DNA of 64,000 nt from Prionace glauca (GCA_037974335.1 CM075760.1:6383432-6447431); one strand, 5' to 3'. Positions 21,275 through 32,236 are shown, counted from the first letter of the stretch. Made by a program: numbers and translations. The notes: generated by a model not told the origin, from the sequence alone.

Positions 21275-23335
21275 AGAAAGGAGCAAGAGACTGGTTAGAG
21301 GGAAAATTGGTCCTCTTAGGGACAAAGGAGGGGAGCTATGTACCGAGTCTGAAGGAATGGGGGAGATCCTGAATGAATACTTTGCATCGGTATTCACGAA
21401 GGAGAGGGGTTCCGTGTTGTGTAGTGTCTTGGAGGGAGCTGTAGATCAGTGGAAGGAAATATCCATTACGAGGGAGGAAGTACTAAGGTTTTTAGGGAGC
21501 ATAAAAACGGATAAAGCTCCGGGGCCTGATGGTATTTATCCCAGGCTGCTGAGGGAGGTGAAAGATGAAATTGCTGGGCCTCTGACGCAAATCTTTGTCT
21601 CTTCTTTGGACACTGGTGAGGTCCCAGAAGACTGGAGGGTAGTTAATGTGGTACCGCTGTTTAAAAAAGGTAGTAGGGATAACCCTGGGAATTATAGACC
21701 AGTGAGTTTGACATCGGCGGTAGGAAAATTATTGGAAAAAAAAATTAGGGGTAGGATGTATGAGCATTTGGAGCGTTGCGATCTGATTAGGGATATGCAA
21801 CATGGCTTTGTTAGGGGGAGGTCTTGCCTTACGAATTCTTTGAGTAGGTGACAAAAACGGTTGGCGATGGGCGAGCCGTTGATATCATCTATATGGATTT
21901 CAGTAAGGCATTTGACAAAGTCCCTCATGGTCGGCTGGTAGAAAAGGATAGGGCACATGGGATACAAGGACAGGTAGCTAGGTGGATTAAAAACTGGCTG
22001 GGCAATAGGAGGCAGAGAATAGTTGTCGAGGAGACCTTTTCCGGCTGGAGGCCAGTCACCAGTGGTGTGCCACAGCGCTCAGTACTGGGACCTCTCCTCT
22101 TTGTAGTATATATAAACGACTTGGAAGAGAGCGTACGTGGTGTGATCAGCAAGTTTGCGGATGACATCAAGATAGCAGGATTGGCGGATACCGAGGAGGA
22201 ATGTCAGGTGACACAGCAGCATATAGATAGGTTGGTATATTGGGCAGATAGGTGGCAGATGGAATTTAACCCTGACAAATGCGAGGTGATGCATTTTGGA
22301 AGGAATAATGCAGAGAGGAGCTACGTAATAAAAGGTAGACCGATTAGGAGTATAGAAATACCTGGGAGTGCAGGATCACAAGTCTCTGAAGGTGGCGACA
22401 CAAGCAGAGAAGGCTGTGAGGAAAGCTTATGGAATGCTAGCCTTTATAGGAAGTGGTATAGAGTATAGGAGCTGCCGTCTAATGCTTCAGTTGTACAGAG
22501 CGTTGGTTAGACTGCATTTGGATTACTGCGTCCAGTTCTGGTCACCTTACTACCGGAAGGACGTGGAGACTCTGGAGAGAGTGCAGAGGAGGTTTACCAG
22601 GATGTTGCATGGCATGGAAGGACTGAGTTACGAGGAAAGGTTGGAGAAACTGGGGCTCTTCTCCTTGGAAAGACGGAGATTAAGGGGGGACATGATAGAG
22701 GTATATAAAACACTGAAGGGAATAGATAGAGTCAATAGTAGAAGGCTGTTCCCTAGATTGGGGACAATTACGAGAGGTCACGATCTAAGGGTGAGGGGGG
22801 AGAAGTATAATTTGGATATGAGAGGAAGATTCTTCACGCAGAGGGTCGTGGGGGTATGGAACGCATTGAAGAGTAGGGTGGTGGAGGCAGGCACGTTGGA
22901 CTTGTTTAAGGTTTACTTAGATAGACACATGAGCGAAACAAGGATGGAGGGTTATAGTAGAGGTATTAAATAGGGTCAGAGCCTCGGGACGACACCGGAA
23001 ATGTAGAATTACATGTTAACGTTTTTGTCTTTTATTCTGCAGGTGGAGGTCCACCTCATTGTCAAACGAGGGGCATGCACACGGTGGGTCGTGCGTGGGC
23101 TGCTCTTGGAGGTTCCGGGAGTGGCCTCGTACTTCGTATCGGTGTGTATGCTTAATCCTGGCCCAGTAGACGGGCGCCGCAACAGCTCAGTGACTAGCAC
23201 TGCTGGCTGTGCAGATACATGGATTTGGGCCTGTGTCTGTCGGAGTTTGCGCATTCTCCCTGTGGTTGTGTGGGTTTCCTCCGGGTGCTCCGGTTTCCTC
23301 CCACACCCCAAAGATGTGCTCTTAGGCTGATTTGG
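21275..23335 (+). mobile_element. CR1 LINE, 5'-truncated, with a SINE-like 3' UTR
   Basis: Starts within the pre-palm region (RLVRGKIGPLRDKGGELC) and covers the reverse transcriptase, C-terminus (stop near 22973) and 3' UTR. The reading frame is broken by a 10-base deletion between AAT repeats near 21835, an in-frame TAG just after it (21845), and an 8-base deletion near 22362. The 3' UTR (23040-23335) carries a SINE-like central domain ('ggtttcctccgggtgctccg'). The last part of the tail found in the sister copy at 44504-46344 is missing. Confidence 0.88.
21357..22973 (+). pseudogene. CR1 ORF2 fragment with two frameshifts
   Basis: Three open pieces (21357-21851, 21848-22468, 22368-22973) cover [59 protein letters not shown] and the C-terminal [13 protein letters not shown]. 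The glycine of VPQGS is R here and FADDT is FADDI, so the enzyme would be impaired even apart from the frame breaks. The closest relative in the window is the ORF at 45012-46343. Confidence 0.85.
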
Positions 23336-23773
23336 TGTACCAAATTTCTGAATTGATTTTGCAGTGATACATGGCAAGTTTGATGGGAGGGGGATGGGGG
23401 ATCCAAAGTGCGGCACAGGTCATAGACAGGCAAAACACAGTTGAATGAGAGACATTATCATGTCAATGCCTTTTTCTGTTACTTGAGTGAAATGGCACTG
23501 CCTAAAACGACAACGTTCACAATTCATTCAGAAAATTGTGCCAGCAGATTCAAGATATTATATCATTCAAATGAAGAATAAAGCTCTTAAACTTTATAAA
23601 ATTATCCTGTACAAAATGTATCAGTTGACCCGAAGAATCTATATATTTCAGGGAAAATTCATCACTCTAAATGATAGAAGTGAATGCCATGTGTTGGGGA
23701 TGTGCTAATGATAAAACTGAAAAAAACGTTACAAGCTGAACAAAGACAGTACATGATAATAACAAAACTGTAC

Positions 23774-23843
23774 CTGGACCTCCAATAGCTGCAATGACTG
23801 GATAGTAAATGGCAAACACCAGCCCTTTTGGAGGTACGTGCAT
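23774..23843 (-). pseudogene. Orphan first coding exon of a GPR139-like receptor
   Basis: 70 bases from ATG (23843-23841) encode MHVPPKGLVFAIYYPV then IAAIGGP and leave one base before donor GTACAG. Length and phase equal exon 1 of the receptor at 14969-15038. No second coding exon is found between here and that gene. It may be the remains of a tandem receptor duplicate, or an alternative first exon spliced to 13138-12228. The frame and donor are intact. Confidence 0.7.
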
Positions 23844-24125
23844 TTTTATCGTAGGCTTTGAGCACGCATGGTATGACAATAAATGTTGTAACATTTATAC
23901 ATAATGTCAGGCTCCAGGGAAATGATTCTTTTTATATTATTCACATTTAGTGTGAAAAAACAATTTCGTGCAGATGCTACCCAGCTGCTGTTTATGTTTT
24001 GATCGAGTATAATTTTTTGTTCAATGAATTCTCAAACCTCCTTGAGTGAAATACCCAGAGACTAAGGCATAATCCAGTTTCCCTGGATATTCGTGTCAGT
24101 ACAGAACATAGCTGTTGGCTTCTGA

Positions 24126-24475
24126 CTGAACATAGAACATAGAACATTGCAGCGCAAAACAGGCCCTTCGGCCCACGATGTTGCGCCGACCAATTAAAAA
24201 GCAATGACCTTCTACCTAAACCAATCCCTTTCCATCCATAAACCTATCCACGGATCTCTTAAACGCCCCCAAACTAGGCGCATTTATAACTGCAGCAGGC
24301 AGGGCATTCCAATCCCTCACCACCCTCTGGGTAAAGAACTCACCTCTGACATCTGTCCTATAATTACCACCCCTTAATTTAAAGCTATGCCCCCTTGTGC
24401 TAGCTTTCTCCATCCGAGGAGAAAGGCTATCACTGTCCACCCTATCTATACCTCTAATCATCTTATATGACTGCA
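24126..24475 (-). mobile_element. CR1 LINE 3' fragment
   Basis: Begins with repeated GAACATA and the 'ccttcggcccacgatgttgc' 3' UTR. It encodes on the minus strand RGIDRVDSDSL, FKLRGGNYRTDVRGEFFTQRVVR-type sequence and the natural C-terminus. It is strongly 5'-truncated and belongs to the group of 15222-16805 and 46345-48493. Confidence 0.85.
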
Positions 24476-25182
24476 TTAAGAAATGCAAATAATCCATGGA
24501 AAACAGAAAAGAAATGTTCAAAATCCCGACGAAATGATAGGACGCAATTTAGCTCTAAACATCTCTAACTGAGTCAAGCCACTTCTAGCCATCTATTCGT
24601 GACCATGGTAAGGGCACTTAACTATGGCTACCTTAGGAGTCGCCTTTCTTTACGAATATGTTAATTTTTCATTTCAATTACATCAATTTGGCCAAGTTTA
24701 ATTTCCAGTCCATCCCAGTTACTTTCAGGCCGAACGTCCCCGTCTCTGCACAGCTACATTGGATGTTGGGGTACTCTGCTCAGCATCTGGAATGTAGAAT
24801 AAACGGTTCCAGTCCAACCTGGTTACAATCGGCGTGTACATGCCCAAACTGGCTTGCGTCTGTTCAATGTCGACCAGATTCATCCCAGTAAATTCTCAGG
24901 TGCCCGAGAAACCTAATTCACAAGGCTCAACTGAGTGTTGTCAGTTCAAATTCAGTATGGTTATATTCACTACGGACATTATAAATCACTTAATTCTGGC
25001 AAACGCATCTATATTTTCAGTTGTCGATGTCTATTTGAAAACGATTTTTTTTCGCCTGAGGAAAGTCCAGCTCAACGAAGGTACTGCCATAATGGACTGG
25101 ACAACTTCATTGAACTAATTGAACCAACATTTCCGAGTCTGAGCTAAGCTCCGAGGAAGGGTTTACCAGACTCGAAACTTTA
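24476..25182. other. No gene seen
   Basis: No recognisable feature. The adjacent 25183-25272 is a partial fold-back repeat ('cagacctgctgagattttcc'). Confidence 0.5.
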
Positions 25183-25272
25183 GCTCTATCCTCTTTCCAC
25201 AGATGTTATCAGACCTGCTGAGATTTTCCAGCATTTTCAGTTACTGTATCACATTCCAACATCCACAGTATT
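25183..25272. repeat. Fold-back repeat arm
   Basis: Matches the inverted right arm of the element at 50978-51530 ('acctgctgagattttccagc'). Confidence 0.55.
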
Positions 25273-25857
25273 TTATATTTATCTTCGTTGAACTAATGGT
25301 AGGTCTGATATAAAACATAAAAGGCTTCAAATTTACAGCGTGTCTTGTCAGTGTAGTTTCCTCTGATGCTACGGGACTGGTGAAGGACTCCATTGATATT
25401 CTGCTTTGTTTGAAGTACAATCAAAAAACCGCTGTTTGTGTTAAGAAACATGCAAACTGTATAATGGAGAAGCGAAAAAAATTGAAGACAAAATATTAGT
25501 TTAGAGGAGACAAGAAGGGAAAAAATAATCCAGGGCTTTGATGCAGAAAGTGAGAATCTATTTATTGGTCTTGTGAAAAAGTTTAAGAATCCAATGTTTA
25601 TCGTCACTCACATGGATTACAGAAGATATGAATAAATCTGCGCACATCATTGTTGAGGGCACATTTCAAACTCTTGGTTCGGTTTCCAGAATGTTCTTTC
25701 GTTTCTGGTTAAGATCAAAGAGAGACTGAGGGAGAAAAAGGGAAAGTGATGCTGATGTTGAAAAGTAGCATGAGGCAAATGGTAAAGAGATTGAAGTCGG
25801 TGGGCAGTCCAGAATTGCAAAGAAAGAGTGGTGATAGAATGGAGAGAAAACGGATTT

Positions 25858-25928
25858 TGTATTGGCCGGGAATCGAACCCGGGTCTCCCGCGTGGCAGGC
25901 GAGAATTCTACCACTGAATCGCCAATGC
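25858..25928 (-). tRNA. tRNA-Gly (anticodon GCC)
   Basis: 71-base cloverleaf. The anticodon loop CTGCCAC lies in a complete CTCGC/GCGGG-type stem. The A box reads GATTCAGTGGTAGAATTC and the B box GGTTCGATTCC. The acceptor has one C-A mismatch at the second pair. A T4 terminator follows within 10 bases. A second copy lies at 37248-37318 in the same orientation. Confidence 0.85.
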
Positions 25929-26215
25929 TACTCTAGCTAATCGCATTCAATGGGTTGAACTTCGAGAAAGCTGCTCCGACATCTGCAGTGATGACCTCAG
26001 AAATAGTTTTATCCAAGGCTTCCAAGGTGGAGAGAACTCATGGTTTCTGCAGTGCAATGATTACCACATTCACCTAACGAAAAATTCCCTGTTGGGAAGT
26101 GGGCAGAAATATATTTTCTTCATCAATCATCAATCCACCTCCGTTCTGGTGATCCGCAGATTATGACCGGGTTAAGGGATTAGACCACTGCACAATCTTC
26201 TCACCAAAACGCAAG

Positions 26216-26310
26216 TGCTCCAGGTGAGGGTCGAACTCACAACCTCGGCATAGCCCGCTGGCTGTACTGCTGTATAAGTACCGCGCGCTAACCGATTGCG
26301 CCACTGGAGC
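26216..26310 (-). tRNA. tRNA-Ile (anticodon UAU) with intron
   Basis: 95 bases, of which about 21 form an intron directly after position 37. The anticodon arm CGGTA-CTTATA-intron-TGCCG matches vertebrate intron-containing tRNA-Ile(UAU). The intron differs from the human one in its second half. Acceptor GCTCCAG/CTGGAGC pairs perfectly and the B box is GTTCGACCC. A T4 run lies about 7 bases downstream. It needs tRNA splicing endonuclease for maturation. Confidence 0.93.
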
Positions 26311-26837
26311 ACTGCACTACACTGACTTTTGTCACATTATTAAAGGCTCCCACAGCGTTACCTCCGTTAATAACCGTTATTCGAGGCCACATTTCAGACC
26401 GGGAAACAAACTCATCAATGATTCTCTTTTCCACGGCTCCACAGTGAGTGAGACAGGGAGAAGCAGCAGGATTATATCCCCCAGTCTCCAATCGCCAGCA
26501 GAAAGCGGCGACTGCAGCTTCAGTCAGCGGGTTACTGCCCATCCCCGGGACACAAGGTCCAACCCCGTCCAAACCTCCCCATACACCGAACACAAGCTCA
26601 GCAAAACGCAGATAGATTATATTCCGCTCACTGAACCTTCGAGTAGCATTTGCACAACACCCGAGTGATTCACAAACAAAATTCACACCAACTTTCCAAA
26701 ACTTTTCAGTGATAAATTCCTCCATTTGGTTGAAAAGCTGAGTGTTGGGAATCTGGAAATGAGCACCATGGGATTTGTGTTATCCTGTGACTTGTTTCCC
26801 ACTGTTCTCCCTCAGGTTTGTAATTTCATTTGTGTTG
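26311..26837. other. No gene seen
   Basis: Includes a 145-codon minus frame without recognisable domain that overlaps the flank of tRNA-Ile. Confidence 0.5.
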
Positions 26838-27242
26838 AATATTGAAGCGAATCTTATATCAAAATTAGAAGAAAACAAGGGAAATATTAAATCTTGGAAG
26901 AAATCCTGAGGGAAATGGATCACAATATTCGGAAGGAGGTGCAGTATTATTGATGACTGAGTGGAAAGTGTTGGATGGTTGGGCTGCTGATGGTCGGTTC
27001 CCTTCCCTCCTGTTAAATTCCTCCCTTTGATAAGAGACACGGATTTATTTTACCTGCCCGTTCATTGGAGAAAGGGAATAACCAACACACTACAGCAATG
27101 CTGCGGGATCAACGGAACAAAAGAGACTTGTATAGAATTGTAAACAGTGCGGACATTCTGCAGTTCTGGAACAGGTTTTGCAGAAATAGAATTGTGGTCA
27201 GTGACACACTAGTTTAGAATATATTTACCACCTACTGTCTCA

Positions 27243-27316
27243 GTCTCTGTGGTGTAATTGGTCAGTGCGTTCGGCTATTAACCGAAAGGTTGGTGGTTTG
27301 AGATCACCCACCACGA
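27243..27316 (+). pseudogene. tRNA-Asn pseudogene, anticodon ATT
   Basis: The first 60 bases follow vertebrate tRNA-Asn, with anticodon loop CTATTAA in an intact TTCGG/CCGAA stem, so the anticodon reads ATT rather than GTT. The 3' acceptor strand (ccacgat) no longer pairs with GTCTCTG and the B box has changes (GTTTGAGATC). Its inverted partner at 36733-36806 is intact. Confidence 0.75.
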
Positions 27317-27529
27317 TCTATTGCTATTTTCTCACCATCGGCAAACACTTACCTGTTGGCAAATGGGTCCGTGGGTGCTAATAATGAAAGATCGCTCTCA
27401 ATTGTTCTCGACTGGACTGTTATCTGGAGTTACCAACATTATTTAATGACAACTGACTTCAAACATATTACACATAACATTATAGACACACTTCCATTAT
27501 ACTATTAAACTTAAAAAGAAAACAATCGA

Positions 27530-27745
27530 AACATGAACTTGTGACTGAGCATTTGTTCCAATTCCGTATACCTGCTTCCATTCATTCCTGGATAGATCAT
27601 AAATCTGTCTAACCCAAACTGAAATGTGTTCAATGATGGAACATCAGAACTCTCTGGAGTAGAGAATTCCCAAGATTCACGAGTCTTTGAGTGAAGCAAT
27701 TTCTCCTCTTTGCTGTCCTAAATCATCAGCGCCTTATCCTGAGAT
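27530..27745 (-). mobile_element. Decayed CR1 C-terminal fragment, part of duplication unit A
   Basis: The minus strand reads LHSKTRESWEFSTPESSD and FQFGLDRFM, an eroded form of the FTQRVVxxWNSLP...FKRxLDRFM end of CR1 ORF2. A partner with the same changes lies at 35220-35416 (plus), so the LINE was already decayed when the segment was duplicated. Confidence 0.6.
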
Positions 27746-27837
27746 TTTGTCCCCGTGTTTCAGATTCCCGGATCAGGAGAACTAACGTTTCAGTTTTGTA
27801 GTACTATTTATTGTTTCTCGTTAAAGATGTTGAGATT

Positions 27838-28170
27838 TTCCAGCATTTTTATAGTAGGAACCAGTAAGGGTAATGCAAGTATGAATGGGTGTTGGCCATT
27901 GAGGGGATTGCTCAACGGGATTTACATTTCTCTCTGCTATTCAAGGTGGCAGAAATATTGAACGAGTATTTTCAGTGAGCCTGTGTGATTTCGTGGTGTA
28001 ATGGTGAGCACTCGAAACTCTGAATCCAGCGATCCGAGTTCAAATCTCGGTGGGACCTTGTTTTCACACGCAGATGGTTGATTTGCTGAAGAGTGTTTTG
28101 TTTCAATGTATCACAAAGCACCAATCGAGAGGACAATTTGTCAGCCAGTTCAATTGGTCTGACAATGCAC
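27838..28170 (+). repeat. Direct segmental duplication (partner 38225-38545) carrying tRNA-Gln
   Basis: Shared flanks include 'ggaaccagtaagggtaatg' / 'ggaaccagcaagggcaatg' before the tRNA and 'gattggctgaagggtgttt'-like sequence after it. Confidence 0.75.
27987..28058 (+). pseudogene. tRNA-Gln (CTG) copy with damaged anticodon stem, likely pseudogene
   Basis: A box and B box (GAGTTCAAATC) and loop CTCTGAA are kept. The anticodon stem is CGAAA against TCCAG with three mismatches and the acceptor has an A-C mismatch. It is a duplicate of the intact tRNA-Gln at 38373-38444. A T4 run follows directly. Confidence 0.75.
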
Positions 28171-28315
28171 AGTGTGATCATCCTCTGGTGCCAGGTGTCT
28201 GCAATGTCAGTGCTTCTCGTTTTTTTGCTGCTCTTTAATTCCTCTGTTGGAAAATAAAAAGAAGCGGTTTGTGTCGCATAATAGCAATTCGACTCGAGTC
28301 TGGCAATTATTGAGC

Positions 28316-28412
28316 AAGTGTGTGTGTGTGTGTGTGTGTATGTGTGTGTGAGTGAGTGAGTGTGTGTGTGTGAGTGAGAGAGAGAATGTGTGTAGGTGTG
28401 TGTGCATGTGTG
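28316..28412. repeat. (TG)n microsatellite
   Basis: TG repeats interrupted by GAGTGAG units. Confidence 0.95.
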
Positions 28413-29045
28413 ATGTCCCTGACTTGCCCCAAATTTTATAAATTGCCGCTCCCCCTATAAACTTGCTCTAATCTAGTTCACCTCGATTAAATCACTCCTC
28501 AATCTCCTTCTCTCCAATGGACAACAATCCCAGCATCACAAACCAGAAACTTCTGGCTAATTTGAACTTTTCAGAATAAAACTTACTCCCAAGAAATTCC
28601 TCCATCTGTTTTAACTGAAATTTGTCAACTTTTTTAAAAACTCTGTATTTTGCTTCTTAAAATTAAACATGTTTAGAAGAAATTCTTCAACCGATTTCAT
28701 CAACTTTTTTAGAAATTATTTTCACCATTCTGAACAATGTAATGTTTCCATGTTTCTCTTCGAAAAATTTCCAACTTTTTAAAAGGTAGCTTAAACTTGC
28801 TGATCTTTTTTTCCCCAAATACTTTAACGAAAATTTGTCATTTAAAAAAAAAATTTTTCAGAAGAAAAGTTTTTCAGTTGTTTTTAGTCACCATTGTTTT
28901 TGAAAAATAAGTAGGTAAGATATGTATCTTCATTGAAGCTGATTGCATTTGGTCAACATTTCCCTGAATTCGTCTAAATTTAGTGAAAATATATTTTTCA
29001 TCAACACAGATATGGAGTTTTAGAACTAATGTTGCAATAACATAG
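28413..29045. other. AT-rich, no gene seen
   Basis: Rich in runs of A and T (for example 28836-28858), with repeated 'aatttgtcaacttttt'-like words. No coding signal. Confidence 0.55.
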
Positions 29046-29118
29046 CGAGCCAGCCAGGAGTCGAACCTAGAATCTTCTGATCCGTAGTCAGACGCGTTAT
29101 CCATTGCGCCACTGGCCC
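29046..29118 (-). tRNA. tRNA-Arg (anticodon ACG)
   Basis: 73-base cloverleaf, near identical to vertebrate tRNA-Arg(ACG): GGGCCAG/CTGGCTC acceptor with only wobble deviations, D arm GCGC-AATGGATAA-CGC, loop CTACGGA and T loop TTCGACT. No T4 run is seen within about 30 bases downstream. Confidence 0.93.
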
Positions 29119-29631
29119 GCGGCAAAAACAGTTGCAGCACTATTTACATATCCGTCTGAAGCTTCAAAATTAGCGGAAACATGGTCAAAACATATTCAAC
29201 TTAGTGAGGAAATGTTACATAATTGAAATTTGCTATTCTCACTCACAGTCATTCTACTTTGCCTTGAATTGAGTTAACCTGCTGTGTTGGAATTCGAACC
29301 CTGGTTCTCAAAGCGTCATTTGCTTCTCTGCGTTATCAATCCAGCGTCAACAACATGGTTTGAAACCGCACCCCTCCCGCCAGTGAATCCACTATTGAAT
29401 ATTACCTGAACACAGATCTTACAATCATGTGACATTGGCTCTTACTTCAGCCTCAAAATACATTCAGGAAAAGACAAAAGTGCTGAAAATTCATGACAAC
29501 ACAGAGCAGGAAAGAAGATAAACCTATTCCGACTCAGCACACATTTTATCAGTTCGTTCAGTGGCTAAAAGAGCATGTCAGAGGCTGGGAATCCTGCAGG
29601 AGTAACTTACCTCCTGACTCCCAAAAAACAT
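29119..29631. other. No gene seen; one possible tRNA-like remnant
   Basis: At about 29283-29357 (minus) a 'ggttcgaattcc'-type B box follows tRNA-like text ('gattgataacgcagag'), but no cloverleaf can be drawn. Confidence 0.4.
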
Positions 29632-29940
29632 CGAACATAGAACAGTACATCACAGTACAGGTCATTCGTCCCACGATGTTGTGCTGAGCTTTGTCCGAAC
29701 CCATGATCAAGATCAAGATCAAGCTATCCCACTCCCTATCATTGTGGAGTGCTCCATGTGCCGACCCAATAACCGCTTGAAAGTTCCTAAAGTATCCGAC
29801 TCCACTGTCACAGCAGTGAGTCCATTTCACACATCAACCACTTTCTGAGTAAAGAACCCACCTCGGACATCCCTCCTATATGAACCTTATAGCTATGCCC
29901 CCGAGTGACAGCTACATCCACCCGAGGAAATAGTCCCTGA
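29632..29940 (-). mobile_element. CR1 LINE 3' fragment, decayed
   Basis: Begins with GAACATAGAACA and a 'cccacgatgttgtgctgagc' 3' UTR. C-terminal coding remnants follow ('tgagtaaagaacccacctcg'). Truncated near 29940. Confidence 0.75.
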
Positions 29941-30409
29941 ATTGGTGGAACAGTCCACCATCGACGTGGCACAAGTCAGGAGTGCGATAGAATGTTCCCC
30001 ACTTGTCTGCATGATGCAGGAATCCACCAAAGGCACCTTAAACAGCACCTTCCAAACACAAGACCACTTCCACCCGGCAGCACCCCCGCACCCCTCCAAC
30101 ACCACACAGACAACAGCATCACCAAGCGTCTCAGCATTCTGTGTGGCGCCAATGTTACTTGCCACTTGTCAGCTCCAAACATAAACATAAAGTAGCCGAC
30201 TGCGGACTTTCGAAATCTGAAATTAAAACGGAAAATACTGGGTGATGTCAGTACGTTTGGCACTATCTGTGGAGCGGGAATCAGAACTAACCTGTCCCGT
30301 CTAGGATCGGTGTGGGCGCCCATCCGTGCTCTTAAACTTTGCCTTTTTCCAGAGCCAGTGTGAGGCAAAATGCACTACCAATTAGCACAGAAAACCAGCA
30401 AGGTGATCC
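29941..30409. other. No gene seen
   Basis: Unique-looking sequence; open frames on both strands without recognisable domains. Confidence 0.5.
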
Positions 30410-30482
30410 TGCCGAAACCGGGGATTGAACCAGTGACCTTTAGATGGTCAGTCTAACAGTCTCCCAACTGAGCTATTTCAGC
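30410..30482 (-). tRNA. tRNA-Phe-like locus with anticodon GAC
   Basis: The body follows vertebrate tRNA-Phe (GCTGAAATAGCTCAGTTGGG at the start, TTTCGGC at the end), and the acceptor stem pairs with one G-T. The anticodon stem TTAGA/TCTAA is perfect, but the loop reads CTGACCA instead of CTGAAGA, giving anticodon GAC (valine codons). The D stem (GCTC/GACT) and T stem (ACTGG/CCCGG) have mismatches, which points to a decaying copy. A T4 run lies about 20 bases downstream. Either a pseudogene or an isodecoder with a changed anticodon. Confidence 0.7.
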
Positions 30483-30584
30483 TGGCGTGGAAGCAGGAAG
30501 CTTTCGTCTCCCGGATATCTAAGAGAGCAATGATTTCTGCCCATTTCATCTTTCTTCAAGTAATCTCAATCAAATGTCCTTAAT

Positions 30585-30720
30585 GATAAAAGCAAATTAC
30601 TGCGGATGGGAAAAGAGGAAATGCTCCAAAATCTCCCAGTGTCTACAGCACCTGTAAGGAGTGAAAAGGGCGGATGTTTCGGGTCCAGATGACACTTTAT
30701 CAAACGGAGTTACTCCGATC
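30585..30720. repeat. Fold-back repeat arm
   Basis: 'aaagcaaattactgcggatg' followed by 'atgtttcgggtccagatgac' matches the arms of the element at 50978-51530. Confidence 0.6.
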
Positions 30721-30959
30721 GAGAAGACAGACAGGAACACGGGCTGAATGGCTGTTTGTCGATATAAGAGACAGAATTGCCAACATTGAGACTGCAATCC
30801 CTGCCCAGAGGATGGATGGGGAATTTCTAACTGAGCTTCAAATCCTGTCATTTTCACCTCCCGTCATTTCTCATCGCGACTTATTTTTGTTGAAAATTAT
30901 TGGAAATAAAGCAATGGGCACAGAGATGGTCAATTCATTACAAATCTCCCACATCAGCA

Positions 30960-31021
30960 TCACTGAGGGTCCAGTGATCAGGATCAGCGCCGTGACGCGG
31001 TTTCGATTCCCAGTCACGGAG
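30960..31021 (+). pseudogene. Decayed tRNA-Glu-like remnant
   Basis: Reads 'gtccagtgatcaggatcagc' then 'tttcgattcccagtcacgga', like the D arm and T arm of tRNA-Glu with the anticodon region deleted. No complete cloverleaf. Confidence 0.35.
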
Positions 31022-31373
31022 TGAATCAGTTTTTGTTCAATTCTTCATTTGATGAAAACCCGCCTCACAGCGTCTGTGAAGGGAACAACATCTAAATCTT
31101 CCAGCTGGATGAACTGGCATCGGAGCTGGAGAAGTCAGCGATGTAACACTAACGATAAACTCTGAAGAGCATACATGCCAGATACACAACATACATGTCA
31201 GATACACACACAGCACACATGTCAAATCATGTCACTTTCAAGTTGCGTCTTTTAACTTTCTGGTCTCCACCTCAGAAATTTCCACATTCATCAAAAATCC
31301 CCCACCACAAACCCCATCCTGTTCCTCAATCCAGTGGTAATCTTACTAGTACCAGGGTGGGCTGACAGCATTT

Positions 31374-31446
31374 GGCTCCATAGCTCAGTGGTTAGAGCAC
31401 TGGTCTTGTAAACCAGCGGTCGCGAGTTCGATTCTCGTTGGAGCCT
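31374..31446 (+). tRNA. tRNA-Thr (anticodon TGT)
   Basis: 73-base cloverleaf close to vertebrate tRNA-Thr(UGU). Acceptor GGCTCCA/TGGAGCC pairs fully, D arm AGCTCAGTGGTTAGAGC, anticodon CTGGT-CTTGTAA-ACCAG and T arm GCGAG-TTCGATT-CTCGT. No immediate T4 run is visible. Confidence 0.94.
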
Positions 31447-31839
31447 CCGTTCAAAGTTTAGCTAATACAAACTGTTAGAAAAAGGCAAATAGAGTGGGAG
31501 GCGAAACGGAGTCCTCTTATGAGTGGAGGGGCAGATTAGGTGCTAATTTGGAAAGCAAAACGATTTTCTTCTTCGTGAAAAGAAATCGAAAGCGAGAACA
31601 TATTTGACGTGATGATAAATATAAATGTTGATATTAAGAATGGAATAGATGCGTTTGTACAAGGAATGCTTAAAGTTAGCATTTAGGTGTAACAGATATT
31701 TGGAAGGGAAATTACATTTTGTTCTTATTGCTGGCAGACTGGAGTTTTAAAATAACGAGGTGTTTCTGCTGCTACACAGGATTTTGTGGAAACCAGGTTG
31801 AATATTCTGTGCAGATGTGACTTTCACATTCAAAAAGGG
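31447..31839. other. No gene seen
   Basis: AT-rich spacer between tRNA-Thr and a LINE remnant. Confidence 0.5.
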
Positions 31840-32236
31840 ATATGCTTTGCATTAGATCATTAGATACGGTAAAGAGAAGGTTCATCAGATTATTCCCTGG
31901 GGTCAGTGAGTTGTCCTGTGATGAAAGTCTCTGGAGTTTAGAAGAATAAGCGGTGATCTATTTAAACTTACACAGTGCAGATTCGGTTTGATAGGATGGA
32001 GGCTGAGAGATTTTCTTTTTCTCTGCTGGTCGGGAATCTAACCCCCTGCGGCACAGATTACCGGCTGGTCATTTAGGGCTAAGACAAGGAGAAATTACTT
32101 CACTCAAAGGGCAAGAATCTTTGGTATTTTCTGTACCTGACAGTTATGTATGCCCCATCATCGAGCACATTTAAGGTTGGGATAAGCAGGTTTCTGATCT
32201 CTTAGAGAATTCAGGGATATGGGAAGCTGGTGGAAA
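31840..32236 (+). mobile_element. Decayed CR1 C-terminal fragment
   Basis: Recognisable words are 'gaaggttcatcagattattc' (RFIRLF), 'ctctggagtttagaagaata' (LWSLEE) and 'gagaaattacttcactcaaa' (FFTQ region). Strongly eroded. Confidence 0.6.

Larger units (their letters stand above)
26838..27757. repeat. Segmental duplication unit A (inverted relative to 35172-37222)
   Basis: This segment, read on the minus strand, is similar to 35172-37222 from end to end, except for about 1 kb extra in the latter. Both contain a tRNA-Asn locus, its flanks and a decayed LINE C-terminus (27530-27745 here). The shared 'ctgcgggatcaacggaac' and 'gaatttctattct'-type flanks make the relationship clear by eye. Confidence 0.8.

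Noticed and set aside
26288-26725. 145-codon minus-strand frame
   Set aside because: Overlaps the tRNA-Ile gene and its flank; no recognisable domain or supporting signals.
28207-28407. Frame encoding alternating H/T text
   Set aside because: Translation of a (TG)n microsatellite.
29283-29357. Possible tRNA on the minus strand
   Set aside because: A B-box-like GGTTCGAATTCC exists, but acceptor, D and anticodon stems do not pair.
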